Shown here piece after piece: positions 13,656 through 23,780 of a stretch of DNA of 64,000 bases. The stretch's first letter is position 1. Each line of letters begins with the position of its first letter. The notes beneath the pieces were generated by a model, which ran no database searches, was not told where the DNA came from, and worked only from the letters and a program-made list of their open reading frames with translations. The stretch is from NCBI GenBank assembly GCA_039707465.1, contig CM077653.1, forward strand, positions 2,293,001-2,357,000. The letters run 5' to 3'. This DNA is from Rhabdophis nuchalis (taxonomy: Eukaryota; Chordata; Lepidosauria; Squamata; Natricidae). Both the position numbers and the translations under genes were made by a program.

Positions 13656-16600
13656 ATAGCCTGGCTCTCACACACTGAAATAGGTCAGGTTAATGATGAC
13701 ATAGGGCTACAACCTGTCCTGGCCTAACAAGAGCCCTGTTTTATGACTGCTTCAAAGCTATCTCTGTTTCAGCCAAACCCCCAATGAACCCTCATAGATG
13801 ATTCTGCCCCCTCCTTCCCTCTCTGGTCTGATGCAACTGACACTTGGAAAGAAAGTGTTGGGTCACTCCAGGGAGCAGCTCTGAACCCCTAAAAGGGATA
13901 CATTCTTCAAACTGTGGGTGAGAATTCCCAATGCCTGCCAAGTGTTGCCTCCTCTGCCATTTCTGGATGGCAGTACAGGTTGCCCTCCACTTACAAAAGC
14001 TCATTTAGTGACTTTTTGGAATTACAACAGCCCTGGGGGAAAAAAGGGACTTCTGGGATGTCACACTTACAGAGTATCCCAAGGGTCAGGTGATCAAAAT
14101 TCCAGCGCTTGGCAAAGGACTCCTATGTACGACGGTTGCAGTATCCTAGGGTCATGCGATCCCCTTTGGTGACCTTCTGACAAGCCAAGTCAAGGGGGAA
14201 GCCAGATTCACTTAATAACCATGTTACTAACTTAACAACTGTGATGATTCACTTAACAACTGTGGTAAGGAAGGTCATAAAACATGGCAAAACTCACTTA
14301 GCAACTACCTTGCTTAGCGACATAAATTTTGGGCTCAATTGTGGGTGTACGTCGAGGACTGTCTGCTGAAGATCTTGTCCACACTGAGTTTCTGTGCAGC
14401 TTCTAACTGGGGACCAGTGGTGGGATTCAAATTTTTTTACTATAGGTTCTGTGGGCCTGGCAGGGGAAGGTTACTGCAAAATCCCCATTTCCTCCCCATC
14501 AACTGGGACTCGGGGGGGGGGGGGGGCGCAGAGAATAGATGGGGGCAGGGCCAGCCAGAGGTGGCATTTACCAGTTCTCCAAACTACTCAAAATTTCCGC
14601 TAGTGGTTCTCCATAACTGGTCAGAACCTGCTGAATCCCACCTATGCTGGGGACCTTCAATATTGGGACAGCCTAGGAGCCTTCTCAAACTTTCTTGAGC
14701 CAATTCCAATTGGAAATTCATCACAGACACTCTTGGCTCCATCCTGACAGATTGCCCAATAGGCTCATATTTGTCTACGCTTCATATTTTGGACAATTTC
14801 CTCTGTGTAAAATCTATCGTTCTTGCATAACAATCTGGCTGTGGAGACAACATTCCTGATTTGCACCCTCCTTTCTTGGCTGATCCTGAAAAAAGTAATT
14901 TCAAGACTGTCAGATCTGCTGCGGGGGGCTTGGTTCCCTTCGCCAACGGAGGACGGGAGCAAATAACTGATTTGAAGAGAGCTGGAACGCTCGAGTCGAA
15001 TGGCTATGCCGGGACTCTGGCGGCGAGGTGGACTGTAAGTGACTTTGACTTTTTTTGCTGGCAGCTTTGATTATAAGAAACGATGGAGGGGGGTGTTTGT
15101 TAAAAAACCCCTCGTATTTACAGCAGCGGCATTTTGAAATGGCTCCTCGAGCTCGAGGAAGCGGATATTTCTCATCCGGACTTTGCTGAAGGAGTGAAAG
15201 TCTTTTGCGGTTTGTTTCTAGCTACACAGTATCGAAGTCTTGCCACAATGAAACAATTTCCTTTGCTGCCTTCTCCTGCTGGCTTCCAGATTGTGCGGGG
15301 GAAGATGGCTTCCCTTTGTTCTTAAATGACTATTCTTCATGGAAAATTTCCGACATTCCCTTTCTGACCTGGACTGTTTCTCTCTACTAATGGATGATTT
15401 CTGATAAATGATTAATTGATTCCTTCCCTGGAGTGCCTTCTTTGTCTTCATAATTGATTGGAAAATTTGTCCTTCTCTCTGGATTTTACAACTTTTACAA
15501 CTTTGAACTGAACTTTGCCTCGGGACTTGCTCCACCGGCCGCACCCAAAAAACGCCATCTTATTGGCACTGATTTAAACAGCTTACCATGGCTTCCAAAA
15601 AGCAGCCAGAAAAACCAGACACAGATGCAAGATTAACAGCTATGGAAGAAGTGTTACATTCTTTGGTACTGGAAATTAAAGAGCTTAGAAAAGACCACTG
15701 CAGTTCCAAATTAGAGCTTTTGGAGACACAGAAGAAATTGATGCAGAATACACAGAAGACTAAAGAGTTAGAATTGGGGCTGGCTGGGGCAAAGGGAGAG
15801 CTTAAAAGTGTTAATACTGAAATTGGAGATTTAACTGGTCATATGTCTAGGATGGATTTTGAAAGGATGTCATATTTTTTAAGATTTCAGAATATTCCTG
15901 AAGATTCTGGGGAATGTCTTCCTGATCTTATGAGCACAATTTTAGCAGACTATTTACACAAACCCAAGGAAGAGATCAGGGGGGACATTGACCTGGCTTA
16001 TAGAATAAATTCAGCATATGCCAGGATAAATGAACTACCCAGAGAGATACATATTAAATTTGTTAGAAGGTCTACTAGGGAGGGAATATTGAGGGCGCAG
16101 AGAGAGGGTCCGTTAATTTACCAACAAAAGGAGGTCGCTATCTTGAAGCAGATCCCGAAAAAGATTAGAGAGGTGAGGAGGAAATATTCCTTCTTATCTA
16201 AAAAATTGTTTAAACAGGGGATTTGGTTCAAGTGGGTGATGCCAGAAGGGATGTTGGTGTTCTGGGAAGGAGGAAGAGTAAGGATTAAAACAGTTGCTGA
16301 GGCGGAAGCCTTTCTTAAAAAACATTCCTCAATCCTGGAGGATGAAAGCGGAGGAGCAGAGGGGGCTACGGCCTCGCCCACTGGGGGCCAGGGAGGAGAA
16401 GAAGAAGATACAATTGCTAAGAGACTTAGATCTAAGAAATGACTTTTTTAATACAGTATAACTTTTGTTTGGATGTTTGTATACGATTGCTAGCATAGAA
16501 TTTATAACGATGTACGCACTTCTCTTCACTTTGTAGTATTATTGAAATATGTATTACAGTGATCCCTCGTTTTTCGCTGCTAATGGGGACCGGAACCTTC

Positions 16601-17284
16601 CGCGAAAAGTGAGGATCCGCGATGTAGGATTCGCTAGGAAACATGAGTTGGTAGACATCGTTTAAAGCAACCACTAGGGGGCGCTTGCCTCCTACCAATG
16701 CATTTTCTTTTTTTTCTGTATTATTTTAAAATCCGCGAAGCACCGAAGCCGCGAAACATGAGGACGCGGAAAACGAGGGATTACTGTATCTATGTTTTGT
16801 CAAGAAGCCCCGGAGGGGGCCAGCGATCTCAACGTGAAAGTTCTCAAAATATTTCCTTATTACACCTTACCCCACCCTACTGGAAAAAATTGTAAAACTC
16901 AATAAAACTTTTTCAATTAAAAAAAAAAAAAGACTGTCAGATCAACTGGAAGATGAAAAATTAAAAAACCCAGGCAAACGGAAGGCATGTTGATTGTTTG
17001 CATGTTATTCCTGAAAGATTGCATGAATCATCCAGATTTCAAACTAAATCTGTCTATTGCTTGCAATCATCAGGATTTGTCCCCTAACTGGCACCAACCC
17101 CAAATGAGATCTCTGTGGATCTCTGTGAATCTCACATGGCTCGAAGTTTTTTTTTAAAAACTGCCATTAGCAGGAAATGGGAAGGAAAAACGGTCTTACC
17201 TGGGATACCTTGCAGCAAAGACACAAGAGTGAGAATCACCTTCTGAAGCAGGAAATCGATGAAAGAAACAAGGAGGAAAAGCAT
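4051..17284 (-). CDS. BCO2: beta-carotene 9',10'-oxygenase 2 (12 coding exons)
   Basis: Mitochondrial carotenoid dioxygenase that cleaves carotenoids and xanthophylls at 9',10'. Exons in coding order: 17284-17200, 13076-12875, 12410-12199, 11800-11685, 11206-11104, 7915-7784, 7056-6896, 6483-6316, 6074-5937, 4851-4669, 4556-4443, 4179-4051. All phases join, giving 580 residues plus TGA (human 579). The four iron-ligand histidines are visible: about 220 (TAHPHYD), 281 (YYHSFG), 352 ([12 protein letters not shown]) and 569 (YGFHGSF). The N-terminus is very hydrophobic ([14 protein letters not shown]). An in-frame Met 28 codons upstream is an alternative start. Introns hold an L2 LINE that touches the exon 5 donor, and an L1 ORF1-only element. 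The exon 5 donor (G|GTTTAA) is weak. Confidence 0.96.
8440..11101 (+). mobile_element. L2/CR1-clade LINE, 5'-truncated, nearly intact ORF2
   Basis: The frame 8462-10903 encodes the end of an APE endonuclease (MGDFN, then WSDHSLL) and a complete reverse transcriptase. RT motifs are [26 protein letters not shown] and YTDDTQLY. Only one stop (TGA, 9875-9877, where Trp is expected) splits the frame. The endonuclease N-terminus and all 5' sequence are missing; the left boundary near 8440 is approximate. The 3' end has the L2-like hairpin region (gagtccccttggggag) and an AT-rich TAAT tail that stops at the BCO2 exon 5 donor. It is antisense to BCO2. A second copy of the family is at 24805. Confidence 0.88.
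13576..13655. repeat. (GAT)n microsatellite
   Basis: About 26 uninterrupted copies of a GAT/ATG trinucleotide in BCO2 intron 1. Confidence 0.97.
14415..14646 (+). mobile_element. hAT-type MITE with perfect 8-bp TSD
   Basis: It starts CAGTGGTGGGATTCA and ends with the inverted GCTGAATCCCACCTATG. The flanking 8-bp duplication ctggggac is perfect (14407-14414 and 14647-14654). It lies in BCO2 intron 1, contains no open frame of note, and includes a poly-G run at about 14512-14526. Confidence 0.85.
15588..16442 (+). CDS. L1 ORF1p-like RNA-binding protein (284 aa)
   Basis: L1 ORF1 proteins are trimeric RNA-binding chaperones. Residues about 15-80 form a heptad-like coiled coil (repeated [18 protein letters not shown] spacing). 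Residues about 90-180 resemble the RRM ([13 protein letters not shown]) and residues about 180-255 the C-terminal domain ([19 protein letters not shown], then YSFLSKKLF). The tail is acidic and Gly-rich. The frame is uninterrupted, which suggests a fairly recent insertion. No reverse transcriptase follows, so the element would need L1 machinery in trans. Confidence 0.85.
   Translation: MASKKQPEKPDTDARLTAMEEVLHSLVLEIKELRKDHCSSKLELLETQKKLMQNTQKTKELELGLAGAKGELKSVNTEIGDLTGHMSRMDFERMSYFLRFQNIPEDSGECLPDLMSTILADYLHKPKEEIRGDIDLAYRINSAYARINELPREIHIKFVRRSTREGILRAQREGPLIYQQKEVAILKQIPKKIREVRRKYSFLSKKLFKQGIWFKWVMPEGMLVFWEGGRVRIKTVAEAEAFLKKHSSILEDESGGAEGATASPTGGQGGEEEDTIAKRLRSKK
16557..16786 (+). mobile_element. 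Tigger/pogo-like MITE nested in the L1-type element
   Basis: Its terminal inverted repeats are CAGTGATCCCTCGTTTTTCGC on the left and the complement of CAGTAATCCCTCGTTTTCCGC on the right. They are flanked by TA on both sides (16555-16556 and 16787-16788), as for Tc1/mariner-type insertions. The sister element at 3267-3601 lacks this 230-bp block and serves as an empty site. Confidence 0.85.
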
Positions 17285-18790
17285 TTTCACGATGCTGAGC
17301 TGGGAGAAAATAGCAAGCCGCAAATAGAGGCGCAGGGCAGCGATGGAGTATCTGTTGGCTTTGCACAATGTTTCACAATAGCAGGCTGCCTCCCCCTTTC
17401 AGGACTGAACAAGGTTAGGAGACAAGGCGGCATTAAACTGGCAGAAACAGGAGGGCACAGACCTCTCGTGTCAAGTTTAGACAAATCACTTTGCGGGGGA
17501 GGAGAAACAGAATTATATACAGTACCAGACCTAAATTGCAAGACCTCACATGATTAAGACGTCATCTCTGTTTGCTTCATAGTTCACCATTGATCTATTG
17601 AATTAATACATCACAGACAATTATTAACCATTCAGGCTGGGTGTGTCCAGGGCACTAAAGAGCAGTCAGCTAGTTGGCACGTTGAGGTCTTTTTTGAACA
17701 AAACCACAGGGAAATCGGTTCAGTTGGTGGGCGAGAGTTCCTGAAAAATGCCAGCCACCTGCTGAGTATTTTTGTCTACTATCGAAAACTTCAGTCTTTT
17801 TTCCCAGGGAAATCAAAACCCTTCTTACAGTCATTTGCTTCTGAAGTGGGCAACACATTCCTCCAGGCAAGCAGAGCGTGTAAAAAAAACAATGCCTGAA
17901 GGAGGAAAATGTTGCTTTGAGGTCTACAAGGTTGCAGTCTCCATCTCTCCTTTTGCCCACAGCTCTTCTAACAATTTAGAACAAACCAAGACCAACAGGA
18001 AGTACTTCCCCACAACTCAATTTTTTTTATTCTGCCTAAACTTTTCTTCAATATTCACTGTTCTTCTCCATGTTTATTATAGCCAAACCTCAGTATTGCC
18101 ACAGCACAGACACTAATAAGCTAAGGGCAAAAGTTGTGCTGCTAGATCTGCCTTTTCTTCAGACGTTCAAGGCAACATACATTTTACTAAGTTAAAAGCA
18201 ACACATGCTATGGACTCTGTCTTTCAGCAGCTTTCTTGTCTGCTGTAGCTGCTAAATATTAGTAATTAAATTTGTTTCAGCCATAGTCGTCTTTATGCAC
18301 AGGCTTTAGGGTGAAAGATCTATGTCCTGGGAACACATCAATTATATTTCCATGATTTTGTATTATTCCTATTTTGCTGCAGATCCAAAGAAGTGATGCT
18401 TCAATTATTCTGGTACAATCCTAAAGTAGCCCAACTCCTTCAAACGTAACCATTTTCCTATAAGCAAAAGTATGAGCAGTGTGTGTTTGGATGAAGATGA
18501 GGCAAATCTTAAGCAATACTTTGCGAGACATGTTCATATTAAACCTTCTGTTTGTTTTGATCCACCTCTCGGTGCACAAGAGGAGAAACGTGGATTATTG
18601 TTCAAAAGAAGCTGAGAGAATTTCTCACCTGATATTTCAAGCATGAACTAAAGTCACCTCTCAGCCACTACTGTAATTAGTGACCATTCACAAATAGGAC
18701 AGTAATTAAAATATTTGTTTTCTGTCCAATGCAACAGACACAACAACAAAAGCCCCTGTGGGGAGAGGGTGCGGTTTTATAAATATTAAA

Positions 18791-18874
<84 letters not shown>

Positions 18875-19897
18875 AAGTATTCAACGTGAAACTGATTTAA
18901 GCCTGGTCATGAGACTGACAAGACAAAATTGAAGGTTGTTTCTGATCTAGTAGGAATGCTTTCCTTTAACAATAGGATAGGAAAGATTTGAAGATAAGGA
19001 ATTATTAAATTATTCTGATCAGATATTGTAAGTTTAAGCCTAAATAATGTTCAGCTCTAACCCACTAACACATGAAAGGAGATTATAGAAAGAAAAGTAG
19101 CAGTTAGATGTTCAAAAGCAATGAAAAACAACAGAACCATATTGGATGTGGAAAATATAATGAACAATTTAATCATAATACCTATACATATGTATACAGT
19201 AATTATCCCATAAAATTAACATCAAATCATGATTTTATTTTGGGACAAGGTCTATAATGCACAAGCAAAATAATAACATTATTACAATTTTCTTCCATTC
19301 TATTTTATTTTCATTTCAAGGAACCAACATTATAAAATAGAATTCTTTTTCCAAAGGGAAAAAGAACAAAATAATAAAATATAAGGAAAGAAAAACATCA
19401 CTTTCTAAAACTATTTAGTGAAAACACGTTTTTAGTCTTACATATGTTTATCAAAGTATAACGTATACAACCCAGCCAAAATTAAAGGTTTATATGCCAA
19501 GATTTCACTGTGACTTAGTCATGTAACTTTTTCCTATGGAAATGAAATTCCAATGAGTGTAATGTAGTTTGGGTATCTATCAAAATAAGTCAAGTTCATG
19601 GTATTATTTTCGTCACTGGAAATGACATGCTTTTGGTGAAGCCCACCAGATTTTTCTTCATTCTGTCATTCAAAGAAAGGTTGATAGGCCTTTCCATAGA
19701 AAAGCAGTCCTACATAACTGTTCTAAACCAGCTTCTTAATTATAATTGAATTATAACTACTGAGGCCCTTTTTAAGTTATACTGTTTTAAAATTGTGAAC
19801 TACTTTCCAAATCAATAAAAAAGGAAGCATAAGTGTCATGGAAGTTAAAAGTCTCCCCCCCCCCCATACAACAGAACAAGTAAGTGCATGCCTTAAA
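17285..19897. other. BCO2-TEX12 intergenic region
   Basis: BCO2 5' flank, then AT-rich unique-looking sequence. It contains the 3' end of an L2 LINE at about 18745-18788 (cccctgtggggagagggtgc) that runs into a long (ATT)n at 18789-18873. The TEX12 3'UTR must lie near the right end. No further gene was seen. Confidence 0.5.
18745..18873 (+). repeat. L2 LINE 3' tail with (ATT)n microsatellite
   Basis: The short conserved L2 3' terminus seen in the copies at 8440 and 24805 is directly followed by about 28 ATT units. This is a microsatellite seeded by a LINE tail. Confidence 0.75.
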
Positions 19898-21036
19898 TCA
19901 TTTGCCAGATACACCTTCTTCATTTTGTAGAGGGCCTGCAATTGCTGCAAAACTGTGCCTTAGATTCTCTCTTTTCAACTTCAAGTGATGTTCTATAGAG
20001 CAAGCTTCTTTCAGGATTCCTTCAAGCTCCTCTACATAGGAAGCATCCATTGCTGCTCTCTCACTTTATTCATAAAAAGGAAGAAAAGAAACCCCTGTGG
20101 TTTAAGCTGCTACATATAAAACTTTAAATTTGTATCAATGTTTTCAATTGTTAAGCATTTTAAAACAATGAAGGTAAGCCATTAAATAGATACTGCGGGA
20201 GAATATAATATAATTTTTTAGTTAGAAGATACTGAACTAATGATATATATATCTGTTATCTGGAGCTCCCTACACCTCCTGAAACAACTCCAGGGTCTAC
20301 TAAATTGCCAGATATGAAAGATACACTGAGAGTTATTACAAGACAATATTCCCCCAAGCACACACTGCTGACAGAGACAAGTCAGCAAAACAACTGAACC
20401 AAATTTTACCAATGCAATATACACAGTTAAGAGTACAAGTTGGTTCAGAAGACAAACACTAAATAACTTTGGATCTTGATATATATTTTAAATCTGTTTT
20501 TCTAGCTGAAAGCATTTTGTTACTATGTGCAAACATTTTTGCTTTTTAGCAAATAAGGACTAAAACACACAATTTTGGAAATATCAGTTACATCAACAGC
20601 TGAATATGTGTTCAAAAAATAAAGTTTAAAATGTCAAAAGTAAAATAATGTACTTGCCTCAAAATTTGTGCATACTTTGATAATAGAGTGTTGATTTCTT
20701 TGCCTGTATCTGTTAATGCAAATATTTATTTAATTAAAATTTGGGCGTAAATGTAAGCAAGAATGGCTTATATTCTTTCTAAAACAATACCCTTTAAAAT
20801 GGTTTCCAAAGCATCACTTTTATGAAATTTCTGGGAGCTTTCAGGAGTTGGATCATTTTTTTCAAAAAAGCCCAATTGTGCAGTTCCAGAAGTTTCATTC
20901 TATAAAAAGGGGAAAAAAGGATGGTTACAAAAAAATAACATTCTTAGATTTCCCCAGACATACCATATCTTTGTATCCATGACGCAGGATTATAAATACC
21001 AGAACACAAGTGAAAAGGAAATTACTGCAATTAAAC

Positions 21037-21099
<63 letters not shown>

Positions 21100-21270
21100 C
21101 TTTATTGTCATTGTAATAATAAAATTACAATGAAATTGGTTGAGCGCCAGATGGAATACAGAAAGCAGTGATAGCCACAATAGGAATACTATCTATTTTG
21201 AATTCCTCACCTTTGCTTCCTTTTTACGCTTATTTTTGTATTCATCTGACTTTACCAGGGTAGTTGTCAT
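19898..21270 (-). CDS. TEX12: testis-expressed protein 12, synaptonemal complex central element (4 coding exons)
   Basis: TEX12 pairs with SYCE2 to build fibres of the synaptonemal complex central element in meiosis. Coding exons: 21270-21211, 20899-20791, 20709-20658, 20063-19898, giving 128 residues plus TGA (human 123). The C-terminal half carries the conserved coiled coil, readable as KEINTLLSKYAQIL then SERAAMDASYVEEL. Intron 3 has a GC donor (AG|GCAAGT), and only this junction restores the conserved ILSERAA. A 5'UTR exon is likely, because an acceptor (TTAG) lies six bases before the ATG, and a CpG-rich block at about 22430-22720 is the probable promoter. The N-terminus diverges from mammals. 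Confidence 0.93.
21036..21100. repeat. (AAT)n microsatellite at a LINE tail
   Basis: About 21 AAT units adjoin the sequence ctttattgtcattgtaat. This is the inverted tail of a CR1-L3-like LINE also seen at 23608 and 45945. It lies in TEX12 intron 1. Confidence 0.85.
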
Positions 21271-21784
21271 TGTTACCTAATTGAAAAATACAAGGTCATT
21301 ATTTGTGGGAAATCTCTGGAATACCTGATAACAGCACACGCAAAAAAACAAAAAACAAGTGTGATATCCTAAGATTACACAAACACACACGTCTCAGAAG
21401 AAAAGACGACACAATATCCTGCATCTACGTACAGCCTGTTAAAAACTGATTTTGCCACCACTTTACGCAACCTAAAAGGGAAATCCTAACTTTGTGGTCA
21501 GGAATCTGTGTTCTCTAGATAATGCAACATTAATGGCATTGTTGTCAAATTCCACCAGAGGTGATTTATTCTCATCAGGTTTAGGATCACACCACAGATG
21601 CAATTTGCATTCACCATCTTCTAGCAAAGGTTAGTTGGGCAGCACCTCCCACCCACCCACCTTCAAGAAATGCATGGCAGGGTTTCCATCCAGACCCACG
21701 TAATGCCAGGGATGGTGGTTTGCAGAAGCAAAGAGTTGTGCAAGACTGGCAGCCCAGTGCATGGCAGGGGGTGAGCCTCTAGAT

Positions 21785-21974
21785 GAGTGGTTCCCAACAT
21801 GGGGCCAATTTGATTTTTAATGGGGGCAATTTGAACCTTGTTTAAAGCAAGTTAATGGCCTTTCAGGCTTCCTCCGTGCAAGTAGAGTTCACTTTTTGAG
21901 TAAAGTAAGAATTATATGTCACAGGGTGGGCATCAGGATTTCAGAGATGCCTAGGTCGGGCATGGGAACCACTG
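21785..21974 (+). mobile_element. hAT (Charlie-like) MITE with perfect 8-bp TSD
   Basis: Ends are GAGTGGTTCCCAACATGG and the inverted CATGGGAACCACTG. The flanking 8-bp repeat ctctagat is perfect (21777-21784 and 21975-21982). A copy in the opposite orientation begins at 63909. Confidence 0.85.
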
Positions 21975-22429
21975 CTCTAGATAGCGAGATGTGAGGCATA
22001 TAAATGTAATTTAGTCAAATAAACCCAGAGCAACCCCACCTGCCCTAGCAGGGCTCTGTCCTTTCCTGTAGTTCACCAGATTCTTCTTTTAGAAAGCTGT
22101 TTCCCAGAATGTCCTCTGAAGGAATCTTCTCTTTTATTGCCTTTTTAAAATATACTTTTGGTTCCTAGCTGTTGGCTGCCCAGACTGTCCTACGGGAGTC
22201 AGAAACCCTTTGAATAAAAATAAATAAAATAAAAATTCAAATAAACTATAGTATAGCATTATAATAATGGTATGTATAAGGTCTGTAGATATATATAATT
22301 CCCAAGCCAGCCCTGGCAAAACAGAGGGGGGGAGGGGGCTCTGTTTCACCCCACCAACCCAAAATAAGGCCTGGCTTCATAATCCCCCTGGCTGGGGATG
22401 ATGGGAGTCCCCCCACTTTCGGAGGTTTC

Positions 22430-22720
22430 CCGATCTGGGCCGTCCCCCAAACGCCCCCCCCCCGGGGGGCCTCAGTCCGGGTCAAGACTGGTTGGGGAAG
22501 ACAGGGAAACCCCTGAGGGGCGAATTCGCCCGTGTGAAAGCGGCAATAGAGAAGGTCTGCCGGCCGCGCCCTCGTGTGAACGCGCCTCACACGGTTCAGG
22601 CCGAGGCCGCCGACGCCCTGAGGCCCATGGACGGCGCCAGTGCGCATGCGCCCTCTCCGCCCCACACCGGGCGACGGTTAAGTAGCGTCTCGCGCTGGGA
22701 GTAAGGGAGGGGGGAGGCGT
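22430..22720 (-). promoter_or_regulatory. CpG island / probable TEX12 promoter
   Basis: CpG-dense block about 1.2 kb upstream of the TEX12 ATG, with an NRF1-type site TGCGCATGCGC at 22641-22651. No long open frame with homology is present. It probably holds the transcription start and a 5'UTR exon of TEX12. Direction is inferred from position. Confidence 0.5.
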
Positions 22721-22779
22721 TTTGGCGGGAAACTCTCACGCGCAGCTCAAATCCATCCACTACCAAATCTGCCCATTTT

Positions 22780-23030
22780 AAGACTTGTGGACTTCAACTC
22801 CCAGAATTCTTCAGCCAGCATTGCCCATTTTAAGACTTGCATAGCTGGCTGGAGAATTCTGGGAGTTGAAGTCCACAAGTCTTAAAGTGGGCAAGTTGGA
22901 AGACCTCCATTTTAGTTAACGAAAGGAAACAACCTTGAGTACTTTTAAGAGGGGTGGACTTCAACTCCCAGAATTCCACAGCATAGCATAGCTGGCTGAG
23001 GAATTCTGGGAGTTGAAGTCCACCCCAGGG
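22780..23030. mobile_element. two adjacent palindromic MITEs
   Basis: Two hairpin elements built on the inverted motif pair cttcaactcccagaattc and gaattctgggagttgaag, at about 22780-22900 and 22960-23025. Relatives with clear target duplications are at 29422, 37436 and 57530. Confidence 0.7.
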
Positions 23031-23079
23031 CCACAGAGGATGGACTTCGTAATACTCAAAACATGGTTTTCATCATAAA

Positions 23080-23220
23080 AATAGCACTTTGACTTATTTA
23101 TCGCTTTACAGTGCTTTTACAGCCTTCTCTAAGCGGTTTACAGAGTCAGCCTCTTGCAACAATTAGGGTCCTCGTTTTACCCATCTCAATGGAAGGCTGA
23201 GTCAACCCTAATACGGTTGC
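23080..23220 (-). mobile_element. Sauria-type SINE 3' fragment
   Basis: The inverted match to the 3' half of the SINEs at 51141 and 56391 includes the complements of 'taaaatgaggaccc' and 'gctgtaaaagcactgt'. The tRNA-related head is missing. Confidence 0.6.
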
Positions 23221-23295
23221 ATTGGCGAATTAACATGGGTTTTTTTCTTGCATTTTAAATTTGCCTTTTTTTCAATTGAATTGCTAATAAAAAAC

Positions 23296-23780
23296 CCATG
23301 AAGAACAGCTGCAGGATTTGGGTCTGGCTGGTCTAAAGAAAAGAATAAGGGGTGACATGATAGCAAAAATTCAGTATTTGAGGGCCTGTCACAAAGAAAA
23401 GGGGGTCAAATTATTCTCCAAAGCACCCGAGGACAGCACAAGAAACAATGGTTGGAAACTAATCAAAGAGAGAAGCAGCCTGGAATTAAGGAAAAACTTC
23501 CTAGCAGTGAGGACAATTAACCAATGGAACAACTTGCCACTAGAAATCGTGGGTGCTCCATCACTGGAGGTTTTTAAGAAGAGCCTGGGAAGCCACTTGT
23601 CTGAAATAAAGTATAATCTTTATTGTCATTGTACTTGAAATACAACGGAATTGGTTTAAACCTCACGGGTGCAAAATTATGGCAGAAACGAAAAAAGAAA
23701 AAACCTAATGTGTGCATGCTTGAGCAGGGGGCTGGAGTAGAAGACCTCCAAGGTCCCTTCCAGTTCCTTGATTCTAACTC
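23296..23780 (+). mobile_element. CR1 LINE 3' fragment with nested insertion
   Basis: The frame 23318-23606 reads the CR1 ORF2 C-terminus (RGDMIAKIQYL, then LRKNFLAVRTINQWNNLP and EVFKKSLGSHL). The CR1 3' end resumes at about 23723 (gctggagtagaagacctcc). Between them, about 23608-23722 is an unrelated LINE-tail-like insert containing ctttattgtcattgtacttg. Confidence 0.75.

Larger units (their letters stand above)
14917..16929 (+). mobile_element. L1-type retrotransposon encoding ORF1 only (HAL1-like)
   Basis: This element of about 2.0 kb has a GC-richer 5' region, one ORF (15588-16442), a short 3'UTR and a poly(A) tail (about 16918-16929). A perfect 14-bp target duplication, aagactgtcagatc, flanks it (14903-14916 and 16930-16943). 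ORF2 is wholly absent: the ORF1 stop passes straight into the 3'UTR. A second insertion at 3267-3601 has the same ORF1-to-3'UTR junction, so the lack of ORF2 belongs to the family and is not a private deletion. It sits antisense in BCO2 intron 1 and carries a nested MITE at 16557-16786. Confidence 0.85.
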
